A DNA stretch of 9,756 bases from the NCBI GenBank assembly GCA_003152255.1, contig PLZT01000349.1, forward strand, positions 1-9,756, written 5' to 3'. The notes under the pieces are model-generated. The model was not told the DNA's origin. It made no database searches and was given only the letters and a program-made list of their open reading frames with translations. The position numbers were made by a program, and so were the translations under genes. Shown piece after piece: positions 1-6,112 of this stretch (position 1 is the stretch's first letter; each line of letters begins with the position of its first letter). Source of the stretch: Methylocystaceae bacterium (GTDB taxonomy: Bacteria; Pseudomonadota; Alphaproteobacteria; Rhizobiales; Beijerinckiaceae).

Positions 1-1651
1 GTGACGCCGAGGCCGTAATAGATGGTCGCGTTGCCGCCGGTCGCGTAAAGCCTCGCCGCGCCGCGCACCAGATGGGCGGGAACGCCGGTGTATTTCTCGG
101 TCTCCTCTGGACTGTTGCGCTCCTCGGAAACGAAGGCCGCCCAGTCCTGATATTCGTCGAGATCGCAGCGTTCGCGCACGAATTTTTCGTTGGTCAGACC
201 TTCGGTGACGATCACATGCGCCAGCGCCGTGACGATCGCGACATTGGTTCCGGGGCGCAGGGGCAGATGAAAGGCCGCCTCGATGTGCGGCGAGCGCACC
301 AGCTCCGTGCGGCGCGGATCGATGACGATGAGCTTGGCGCCCTCGCGCAACCGCTTCTTGATCTGCGAGCCGACCACGGGGTGGGCGTCGGTCGGATTGC
401 AGCCGATGATCAGAACGACGTCGGCCTCCGTCACCGAGTCGAAATCCTGCGTGCCGGCCGACGTGCCGAAGGCCTGGCTCAAGGCATAGCCGGTCGGCGA
501 ATGGCAAACGCGGGCGCATGTGTCGACATTATTATTGCCGAAGCCGCCGCGGATCAGCTTCTGCACGAGATAGGTCTCCTCGATCGTGCAGCGCGAGGAG
601 GTGATGCCGCCGACGGAAAGACGGCCATATTTGGTCTGAATTCGCTTGAATTCCGTGGCGGCGTGATTGATCGCCTCCTCCCAGCTCACCTCCCGCCAGG
701 GGTCGGTGATCTTTTCGCGGATCATCGGGGAAAGGATGCGGTCGCGGTGCATCGCATAGCCATAGGCGAAGCGGCCCTTGATGCAGCTATGGCCGTGATT
801 GGCCTTGCCGTCCTTCCATGGAACCATGCGCACGATCTCCTCGCCGCGCATCTCGGCCTTGAAAGTGCAGCCGACGCCGCAATAGGCGCAGGTGGTGACG
901 GCCGAATGTTCGGGCTGGCCGATCTCGATGACCGAATTCTCGATCAGCGTCGCCGTGGGGCAGGCCTGAACGCAGGCGCCGCAGGAGACGCATTCCGACT
1001 CCATATACCCCTCGCCCATCCCCGGCGAGACGCGGCTGTCGAAGCCGCGCCCCTCGATCGTCAGCGCGAATGTGCCCTGCACCTGGGAACAGGCGCGCAC
1101 GCAGCGATTGCAGACGATGCACTTCGAGGGGTCGTAGGTGAAATAAGGGTTCGACTTGTCCTTGGGCAGCCATTCGGCGTTCGGCTTGCCCTCGTTGCGG
1201 GCGAAGACGTGGTTCTTGCCGTCGTAACCATATCGCACTTCGCGCAGGCTTACCGCGCCCGCCATTTTTTGCAGCTCGCAATCACCATTGGCCGGGCAGG
1301 TCAGGCAGTCGAGCGGATGCTCGGAGATGTAAAGCTCCATGATCCCGCGCCGGATCGCATGCAGCCGCGGCGTCGAGGTTTTCACGGAAATTCCCGGCGC
1401 GACCGGCGTCGTGCAGGAGGCGGGAAGGCCGTCGCGGCCCTCGATCTCGATGAGGCACAGGCGGCACGAGCCGAAGGATTTGATGCTGTCGGTCGCGCAG
1501 AGCTTGGGATCTCGACGCCGATCTCCATCGCCGCGCGCATGATCGACGTCCCCTCCGGGAGGCTCACCTCCCTGCCGTCAATCGTCAAGGTCACCGTCTT
1601 TTCCGACATGGAGGCCGGCGTTCCGTAGTCGATTTCCTTGATGAGGCACAT
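1..1651 (-). CDS. fdsA: Formate dehydrogenase alpha subunit (FdsA type), 5' part, with apparent frameshift
   Basis: Catalytic subunit of a cytoplasmic molybdenum (bis-MGD) formate dehydrogenase, oxidising formate to CO2 and passing electrons through Fe-S clusters, normally to NAD via partner subunits. Allowing for one missing base, residues run: [2Fe-2S] domain with C52, C63, C66, C80; His-Cys3 cluster H112, C116, C119, C125; ferredoxin-type [4Fe-4S] cysteines at C178-C188 and C221-C231; MopB-type [4Fe-4S] C255, C258, C262, C290; and the active-site stretch DTCARVCHSP with Mo ligand C383 and neighbouring H384. About 550 of the usual 900-1000 residues are present; the C-terminus lies beyond the left edge. 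The start MCLIKEIDYGTP at 1651 matches the FdsA N-terminus. Frame is lost between 1505 and 1506 after GVEIP and resumes as KLCATDS one base off. No FdsB or FdsG partner is encoded upstream. Family assignment is firm; whether the gene is intact is not. Confidence 0.93.
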
Positions 1652-1801
1652 TGTTTCGCTCGCGTCGACAAGATTTCACGGATGCGGCGAATGCCGCTTC
1701 GACCGCAGGCGTCGCGCGCCGCCAACGCTGGCGAGCGGCGAGCGGAAGGGTTCACGCCCAACCGACAATTCCGGCAACGCCATATATATGAATTATATCG
1801 T

Positions 1802-1831
1802 TTGATACATCCAAGCGTAAAACCCTGTCAA
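1802..1831 (-). promoter_or_regulatory. Candidate sigma-70-type promoter for the formate dehydrogenase gene
   Basis: Read on the minus strand, a perfect TTGACA -35 box (1831-1826) is followed after 18 nt by TATCAA (1807-1802), which matches four of six -10 positions. It would start transcription near 1795, giving a leader of about 145 nt before the start codon at 1651. The spacer holds one copy of a 12-bp direct repeat, which could be an operator. Found by eye only. Confidence 0.35.
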
Positions 1832-1910
1832 CACGGAGCGATGCTGAATTTTCGAGCGGCGAAAGCGCGGCGGGCGGCGCCGCAACCCATTGCCGTGCGC
1901 TGACTTTCTT

Positions 1911-1927
1911 TATTTGTAAAACAAATA
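1911..1927. repeat. Short inverted repeat, possible operator
   Basis: TATTTGT, three bases, then ACAAATA: perfect 7-bp arms in AT-rich intergenic DNA. It lies about 80 bp upstream of the candidate formate dehydrogenase promoter and next to the second TATATCGTTT copy. A transcription-factor site is possible, but AT-rich sequence gives such repeats by chance. Confidence 0.3.
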
Positions 1928-2028
1928 CATATATCGTTTCGCTCGATAGATAAAAGGGAAAGCCGTGCGAGTGAACATGCGCTGGCCGAAAACTCCGGGC
2001 TCTTTATAATCACGACCGACGCATGCGC

Positions 2029-2046
2029 GATATTGTAGCAAATATC
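2029..2046. repeat. Short inverted repeat, possible operator
   Basis: GATATT, six bases, then AATATC: perfect 6-bp arms in AT-rich intergenic DNA. The symmetry and spacing would fit a dimeric DNA-binding protein, but no neighbouring gene indicates which. Confidence 0.25.
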
Positions 2047-2343
2047 ACAACTTTGTTAGTAATATATCTAATGATGACAATCTCTCGACAGTTTTTGTTC
2101 CATATCGACCGCCCGGCGAACCTCATTTCATAAGTGTATGATTGAAATTTAGGCGAGACACCTTCCAAATACTTCTTGTCCGCGCTCGAATCCAAGCGTA
2201 ATGATTTTGTTGTGTATATCGCGCACATAGCGTTGGGTTGGGGGCGTCGACCTGGATGGCCCTTTCCGTGGGCGATAATCGCCGCCGCCGAGAGCGGATC
2301 TGGCGATAAATCGTCGCCTGGGCCGGCGATCGAACCGTTCGGT

Positions 2344-2430
2344 CGGAGGGAACCCCATCCACGCGGCTGTCCGCGCTGGCCCGTTTGGATAACCTCCGGG
2401 CTCCGATTGTGTGCTTCACCATGAAGGAGG
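2344..2430 (+). promoter_or_regulatory. Candidate structured leader that could mask the ribosome binding site
   Basis: Nested complementary segments lie just before the gene at 2436. CGGAGG (2344-2349) pairs with CCTCCG (2393-2398), ATCCA (2357-2361) with TGGAT (2386-2390), and CGCGG (2362-2366) with CCGCG (2371-2375) around a CTGT loop. The CCTCC at 2393-2397 is also complementary to the Shine-Dalgarno GGAGG at 2426-2430. So CGGAGG and the ribosome binding site compete for the same strand, the arrangement of a translational switch. It matches no riboswitch class I recognise. Pairing was found by eye; switching is inference. Confidence 0.3.
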
Positions 2431-2435
2431 ATGCA

Positions 2436-2756
2436 ATGCAAATGAACACAGCCATTGACGTGGCGATTGACCGAGAAAGTCCCCCGCCGGTCGCGCGAAT
2501 CGAAACGGCCGCGGAACAAGTTGTAGCGCCCGCCGCCAACCTAAATAGCGCGACGGTTCTCCTGCATGTGCGCTTTCGGCCTGATACAACAATTTTGAAT
2601 ATTGACGAATGTCCCGCTGAAATGACCAACGAGGAATGGTTCAAACGCCTTTGCGCGCGCGCCGGCGGCAAGTTCGCGACCCGCGCCGGCGGGCGAGGCT
2701 TCTTTCGCCTCACCCATGTCGAGTTGGAGACCTTGAAAGTGCAGCGACCCAATTAA
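2436..2756 (+). CDS. Conserved-looking hypothetical protein, 106 aa
   Basis: I cannot name this protein. The start at 2436 is preferred because AAGGAGG (2424-2430) sits 5 nt upstream, an excellent Shine-Dalgarno site; an upstream in-frame ATG at 2421 overlaps that site. Residues 1-38 are Ala/Val/Pro-rich and look disordered. Residues 39-101 look like a compact domain: a strand-like segment (TVLLHVRFRPD), an acidic stretch with EEWFKRL, a glycine- and arginine-rich AGGRGFFRL, then a helix ending ETLKV. There is no signal peptide, membrane segment or cysteine-cluster motif. It resembles small uncharacterised alphaproteobacterial proteins with a GGRGxFRL core, but that is recollection, not a search. 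It appears monocistronic, with a palindrome just after the stop and a foldable leader before it. Confidence 0.7.
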   Translation: MQMNTAIDVAIDRESPPPVARIETAAEQVVAPAANLNSATVLLHVRFRPDTTILNIDECPAEMTNEEWFKRLCARAGGKFATRAGGRGFFRLTHVELETLKVQRPN

Positions 2757-2773
2757 TGGGCGAGATCTCGAGC

Positions 2774-2804
2774 GCCGGATTGGACGGGCCGTCCAATTTC
2801 CGGC
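2774..2804. terminator. Palindrome after the 106-aa gene; terminator-like hairpin or operator
   Basis: Starting 17 bp after the stop codon, ATTGGACGG, a central G and CCGTCCAAT form perfect 9-bp arms. GCCGG on the left and CCGGC on the right extend the stem by 5 bp across a 2-nt TT bulge. A 10-bp palindrome, CGAGATCTCG, lies just before it at 2761-2770. No T-run follows, so it is not a textbook intrinsic terminator; the same symmetry would suit a repressor site. Confidence 0.4.
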
Positions 2805-2833
2805 CTCGTTCGCTCGCGGTTCGGGCCATCTAG

Positions 2834-2931
2834 CGCTTCTCGCTCGGAGCCCATATGGCCGGAGGCCCGGCCCGACGAGTCGATTCTGTGACGAACATCG
2901 ATTCGGTTTCGATGTCGAAGCGCGAGAAGCG
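2834..2931. ncRNA. Candidate branched RNA fold (three-way junction)
   Basis: A 10-bp perfect closing stem, CGCTTCTCGC (2834-2843) with GCGAGAAGCG (2922-2931), encloses two perfect hairpins: GGCCGG-AGGC-CCGGCC at 2857-2872, and a 7-bp stem ACATCGA/TCGATGT at 2895-2915 with a 7-nt loop. Three nested perfect stems within 98 nt is more order than expected in unused intergenic DNA. There is no match to an RNA family I know, and strand and transcription are unknown. An open frame at 2855-3160 overlaps it but is unconvincing. Confidence 0.25.
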
Positions 2932-3296
2932 AGCGAATTACGACCACGAGGGTCTTCGTTATCCGAATGTTCTCTTATCGCGGCCGCGTAAAGACGTTCA
3001 AAAAGAAGCGACGAGCCTGATCGAGCGCATTTGGCTGAATTCAGCCCAGCTGATCGCACAGAAGAGAGTTGTTTTTTCTTTCAGAATCGTTAAATGCTTT
3101 TGCGCGCTTCTGAACGGCCCTTCCGTTTCGTCCCTCCTCGGCAAAATGCAAGACGCCTAATTCGAGCGCGAAGCGGCTGGGTTCTCGTCGCGAGCGATTC
3201 CTCTTAGGGCGGCGCCCACGTCGCCAAAATCGCCGCCTGGACGTAAGCCCATCACAATTTCCACGCTGCCGAAGCGTCGTTTACTGTCGAGGTTCC

Positions 3297-3893
3297 GTGC
3301 GCCGTCCCGTCCGACCTTTCGTCATCGAATTCAAGCCCCGGTCATCCAAATCCTCAGCGCCGCGTTCGCCGAGGATCGATGAGGCCGGTAAGACAAATGC
3401 GACGCCAGCCTTCTTGGATGTCGCCGTTTTCACGGCGAACCGGAGCGGTCAAAGCAACGACTACGAAACCGCGATGAAGGCGGCCGACGCCGTTTTCGGT
3501 CGAAGCGCCGCCGTTGCGGCCGAGCCGATCGCTCCATCCAACGCGCCAACCGGCAGGGTGTTGCCGAGTCTCATCGAAAGCGTCGACGCGCTCGCGGTTC
3601 CTTCAACGGAGATTGAGGAGAAACCCCGCTGCGGTCGTGTCGCGAGAAAAGCCGAGACGGCTCCTCCCGTTCGGGTCAAGCCTCGGACGCGGCCGAAGAC
3701 GCCGACTGTTCGGCCGGAAAGCGTCGCGCCACGAGATTTCGTGAAACCCGCGGCGATCGTCTTGCAGCCTAATACGCCAACCGCCGCCGAGCCCGATCGC
3801 GAGCCCAGGTCGCTCCGAAAGCGTCGTCTTCTCGACGCGGAACTAAAAGCCGGCGAGAGGTGGAAGCGACGCTTGTGCAAGGCCGCGCGGTAA
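3297..3893 (+). CDS. Basic Pro/Arg-rich hypothetical protein, 198 aa
   Basis: Unrecognised in function. Translation starts at a GTG with GAGG four bases upstream. The N-terminus, read RRPVRPFVIEFKPR, resembles the opening of small basic proteins I recall from Hyphomicrobiales; this is memory, not a search. The rest is low-complexity: Ala/Pro/Glu-rich through the middle, two Arg/Lys-rich clusters (about residues 110-135 and 170-197), and few aromatics. There is no signal peptide, membrane helix or enzyme motif. The high net positive charge and likely disorder would fit a nucleic-acid- or envelope-associated protein, but that is speculation. It precedes mutM by 65 bp on the same strand, so co-transcription is possible. 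Confidence 0.6.
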   Translation: MRRPVRPFVIEFKPRSSKSSAPRSPRIDEAGKTNATPAFLDVAVFTANRSGQSNDYETAMKAADAVFGRSAAVAAEPIAPSNAPTGRVLPSLIESVDALAVPSTEIEEKPRCGRVARKAETAPPVRVKPRTRPKTPTVRPESVAPRDFVKPAAIVLQPNTPTAAEPDREPRSLRKRRLLDAELKAGERWKRRLCKAAR

Positions 3894-3958
3894 GAATCGC
3901 GGACGGCCGCTCGCCTTCCCGTTGAAATCGCCGTTCCTTGCGCGAAAGCAACGAAAGC

Positions 3959-4828
3959 ATGCCCGAACTGCCCGAAGTGGAGACTGTGCGGCGCGGCCTC
4001 GCGCCGATTTTCGAAGGCTCATCGATTTTCGAGGTCGAACTGCGCCGCGCGGATTTGCGTTTTCCGTTCCCGCCGAATTTTCAGGCGAGATTGAAGGGGC
4101 GGCGCGTCGCAACATTGCGCAGGCGCGCGAAATATCTCGTCGCCGAACTGGATGATGGCGAAGCGTTGATCATGCACCTCGGCATGAGCGGATCGTTTCG
4201 TATCGACGCGGCTCCGCTCCCCGGAGATTTTCTCTTTTCGCGTTCAAAACATCCCGCCCACGACCATGTCGTGTTTAATTTCGAGAGCGGCGCCCGCGTG
4301 ACCTATAATGATCCGCGCCGTTTCGGCTTCATGCTGCTGCTCGCGGCCAAGGAGTTTTCCGCGCATCCGCTGTTCGCGAAGCTCGGCATGGAGCCGCTGG
4401 ACCCCGCGATGAGCGCCGGGGCGCTGGCAAGGATACTGCAAGGCCGCGCGACGCCGCTCAAGTCCGCGCTGCTCGATCAAAAAAACATCGCCGGGCTCGG
4501 CAATATTTATGTCTGCGAAGCGCTTCACCGCGCCAGACTCTCGCCGCTGCGCATCGCCGGAAGTCTCGCCGCCTCGGGAAAGCCTTTGACGGCGCTGGAG
4601 CGCCTCTCGACCTCGATCAAGGCGGTTTTGACGGAAGCGATCGAGGCGGGAGGCTCCTCGCTGCGCGACCACCGGCAGACCGATGGTTCTCTCGGCTATT
4701 TCCAACATAATTTTCGCGTCTACGATCGCGAGAACGCGCCCTGTCCAACGCGCGGCTGCAAGGGTCTGGTCGCGCGCGTGACGCAAGCGGGCCGTTCGAC
4801 ATTCTACTGTCCCGCTTGTCAGAAATAG
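3959..4828 (+). CDS. mutM: Formamidopyrimidine-DNA glycosylase (Fpg/MutM)
   Basis: Base-excision repair enzyme that removes 8-oxoguanine and formamidopyrimidines from DNA and cleaves the abasic site by beta/delta elimination. The start is fixed by chemistry: after Met removal the N-terminal Pro2 is the nucleophile and Glu3 assists, seen here as MPELPEVETVRRGL. Other family residues are present: K58 in RRAKYLV, the LGMSGSF loop around residues 74-80, N182 in NIAGLGNIYVCEA, and a C-terminal zinc finger with C262, C267, C284, C287 carrying R279. At 289 residues it is a normal, complete family member. An earlier in-frame ATG at 3938 would add seven residues and block the catalytic proline, so it is rejected. 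The Shine-Dalgarno site is weak. It converges on the rhomboid gene with 33 bp between stops. Confidence 0.97.
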   Translation: MPELPEVETVRRGLAPIFEGSSIFEVELRRADLRFPFPPNFQARLKGRRVATLRRRAKYLVAELDDGEALIMHLGMSGSFRIDAAPLPGDFLFSRSKHPAHDHVVFNFESGARVTYNDPRRFGFMLLLAAKEFSAHPLFAKLGMEPLDPAMSAGALARILQGRATPLKSALLDQKNIAGLGNIYVCEALHRARLSPLRIAGSLAASGKPLTALERLSTSIKAVLTEAIEAGGSSLRDHRQTDGSLGYFQHNFRVYDRENAPCPTRGCKGLVARVTQAGRSTFYCPACQK

Positions 4829-4861
4829 GCCGCGCGCGCCTCCGTCTCGCGCCGAAACCAC

Positions 4862-5629
4862 CTAACGCCTCGCGACGCCCTTTTTCGGATCGAACCAGCC
4901 GAACAAAAGCAGCCCGGCCATGAAACCTCCAATATGGGCTTCCCAGGCGATGACGCCCGCGCCGCCTGGCGCTTGCGGAACCAATCCGTACAGGAAATTC
5001 ACGAGCAACCAGCTCATCAAAAACACCATGGCCCGCGGATCGGAAAAAGTTTGCGCGAGCGTTTGACGGCGATGGCCTTCGCTCTCCTCGCTTGCTCGCG
5101 CGCTCACGCGTTCCCCGAGCGCCTCTCCTGGCGCGAAAGCAAAGCGCGCGATCGCCGCCATGGCGCCGGATATCGCGGCCGAGGCGCCGACCACCGGCTC
5201 CAGGTCGAACGGGTGCGTGGCGAGATGCGCCAAGGCGCCGGCGATGGCCGTCACCGCGAAGAAGCCGAGAAAACGCGTCGATCCAAGACGCCTCGCGACG
5301 GGAGCGCCGAACGCCGCCAGCATCACGCCATTGATCGCGAGATGGGTCCAGTTGGCATGTAGAAAAGCGTAGCTGAGCGGCGTCCACCAGGCGAATCGCG
5401 CCGTATTGAGAAAGGCCGCCAACTCGTCGGCGTCGACATCGGCGAGCGCATGCAACACCTGATTGGGGGCCACGAGAAAACTTAGGCGGGCGGGAATGAA
5501 GGAAAAATACACCAGCGTCCAGACGCCGACGGATCGCGGAAACAGATCGACCGCGATTTGAATGACCGTCAGTATCGCGATGAGAGCCGTGACGACGCCC
5601 GGCAGGTTAAAAATCTTCTCCCGCTTCAC
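4862..5629 (-). CDS. Rhomboid family intramembrane serine protease, 255 aa
   Basis: Polytopic inner-membrane protease that cuts substrates within or near their transmembrane segments. The catalytic dyad is visible: S150 in GASAAISG (the GxSx motif) and H232 in AHIGGFMAG. The oxyanion-side HxxxxHxxxN pattern is H91, H96 and N100 in HANWTHLAIN. Hydrophobic segments fall at about 11-30, 37-55, 84-110, 118-136, 146-166, 200-217 and 229-245, consistent with the six- or seven-helix rhomboid fold. A polar insert at about 168-195 (EALGERVSARASEESEG) lies between helices. The start is a GTG at 5629 with AGGAG five bases upstream, a strong Shine-Dalgarno site. Substrate is unknown. A 35-codon frame upstream overlaps its start, hinting at translational coupling. 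Confidence 0.94.
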   Translation of the reverse strand: MKREKIFNLPGVVTALIAILTVIQIAVDLFPRSVGVWTLVYFSFIPARLSFLVAPNQVLHALADVDADELAAFLNTARFAWWTPLSYAFLHANWTHLAINGVMLAAFGAPVARRLGSTRFLGFFAVTAIAGALAHLATHPFDLEPVVGASAAISGAMAAIARFAFAPGEALGERVSARASEESEGHRRQTLAQTFSDPRAMVFLMSWLLVNFLYGLVPQAPGGAGVIAWEAHIGGFMAGLLLFGWFDPKKGVARR

Positions 5630-5733
5630 GTCGTCTCCTGTTCGGCGGCCTGTTCAAGGCGCTCCAGCGCCCTCGCGGCCCCCGAAGCGCGCCGAGCCCC
5701 ATTGGCGCATTTCGACACAGGCGGCTGTTTCAT
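5626..5733 (-). CDS. Possible 35-aa upstream ORF overlapping the rhomboid start
   Basis: An ATG at 5733 opens a frame of 35 codons ending in a TGA that shares bases with the rhomboid GTG start (GTGA overlap). The product is Ala/Arg-rich, ending in the coiled-coil-like ALERLEQAAEQE. Its own ribosome binding site is poor (AAAGG about 15 nt upstream) and no homologue comes to mind. The overlap is typical of coupled genes but also arises by chance in GC-rich DNA. Treat as tentative. Confidence 0.22.
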   Translation of the reverse strand: MKQPPVSKCANGARRASGAARALERLEQAAEQETT

Positions 5734-6112
5734 CTCGGGCCGCGTCGACCTTTCTCAGCGCTTCGCGGCTGGCATTTCGAACCGAGGGGGAGGAACCGCC
5801 GGAGCATGCGCTCCCTCCCGCCTTCGCCATCTATTCGAATCGTCAACCGCTATCACGGAGCAACAGCTTGTGGAGCTTTTTCCAGCCTGTCCGGGATGCT
5901 CGTCGGCGAGCGGAGCGTCTCGTTCCGAGCCTCCCTGGGACAGGTGGAGAATGTCACGCGGGGGCCCTTGGCGCAACGCAACTCTTTCGAAAGGGTTAAT
6001 CGCATCCGCGTGGCTCGGTTGCTGCAGTTAGCAGTCTGGCGCCCGCGATTTCGATCGCTGGCGTGCCGAAACGGCGCCATTCAGACCCAGCTAGCGAGCC
6101 GCAGGACCGATG
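5734..6112. other. Intergenic region between divergent genes; holds a long hairpin
   Basis: Separates the rhomboid gene (minus) from the PAS_5 gene (plus). Overlapping open frames in several phases have no recognisable product and atypical composition, so no gene is called. The clearest content is the 59-nt imperfect hairpin at 5886-5944. A 10-bp palindrome CTTTCGAAAG lies at 5983-5992, directly followed by GGTTAA, which resembles a CtrA half-site on the opposite strand; this is weak. Promoters for both flanking genes should lie here, but I cannot place them. Confidence 0.55.
5886..5944. ncRNA. Long imperfect hairpin, candidate structured RNA element
   Basis: CCTGTCC (5886-5892) pairs with GGACAGG (5938-5944); after a 2-nt bulge, GGGA (5893-5896) pairs with TCCC (5932-5935); after a 1x1 mismatch, GCTCG (5898-5902) pairs with CGAGC (5926-5930). 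That makes 16 base pairs. The apical part can form an alternative hairpin, GCTCG-TCGG-CGAGC (5898-5911). It lies about 170 nt upstream of the PAS_5 start, with no T-run on either side. It could be a leader structure or small RNA; strand is unknown. Confidence 0.3.

Larger units (their letters stand above)
1652..2435. other. Long intergenic region, partly AT-rich, no convincing gene
   Basis: No frame here gives a recognisable protein. Roughly 1770-2220 is visibly richer in A+T than its surroundings. It carries repeated words: TATATCGTTT at 1794-1803 and 1930-1939, ATCCAAGCGTAA at 1809-1820 and 2190-2201, and two short inverted repeats (1911-1927 and 2029-2046). A small hairpin, GCGGC/GCCGC, lies at 1684-1697. 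The region 2344-2430 can fold and may act as a leader for the next gene. The spacing suggests regulatory DNA for the divergent genes on either side, or an acquired insert. Confidence 0.6.
2757..3296. other. Intergenic region without a supported gene
   Basis: It holds the palindrome at 2774-2804 and the branched fold at 2834-2931. Beyond these are a T-rich tract near 3070-3080 and a weak 7-bp inverted repeat TTCAGAA/TTCTGAA (3080-3086, 3108-3114). A 101-codon frame at 2855-3160 has mixed third positions unlike the GC-rich third positions of nearby genes, no clear Shine-Dalgarno site and no recognisable motif, so I do not call it a gene. Confidence 0.55.

Noticed and set aside
787..1281. Minus-strand 164-codon frame inside the formate dehydrogenase gene
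   Set aside because: It is an out-of-phase, Arg-rich frame; the true phase encodes the conserved ferredoxin-type and MopB domains.
1503..1510. Programmed ribosomal frameshift as the reason for the break in the formate dehydrogenase gene
   Set aside because: No slippery heptamer or stimulatory structure is evident at the site, and such recoding is not known for this family; a sequencing error or mutation is simpler.
72..1628. Long plus-strand open frame (518 codons)
   Set aside because: It is the antisense shadow of the formate dehydrogenase gene; the minus strand gives complete cluster-cysteine and active-site motifs while this frame has none.
2010..2752. Overlapping minus-strand frames of 169 and 209 codons
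   Set aside because: They lie antisense to the 106-aa gene and its leader, with Arg/Ser-rich low-complexity products and no motif or good ribosome binding site. They also do not encode FdsB or FdsG.
2855..3160. Plus-strand 101-codon frame
   Set aside because: No Shine-Dalgarno site, mixed third-position composition, no recognisable motif, and it overlaps the candidate RNA fold. Kept only as a possibility.
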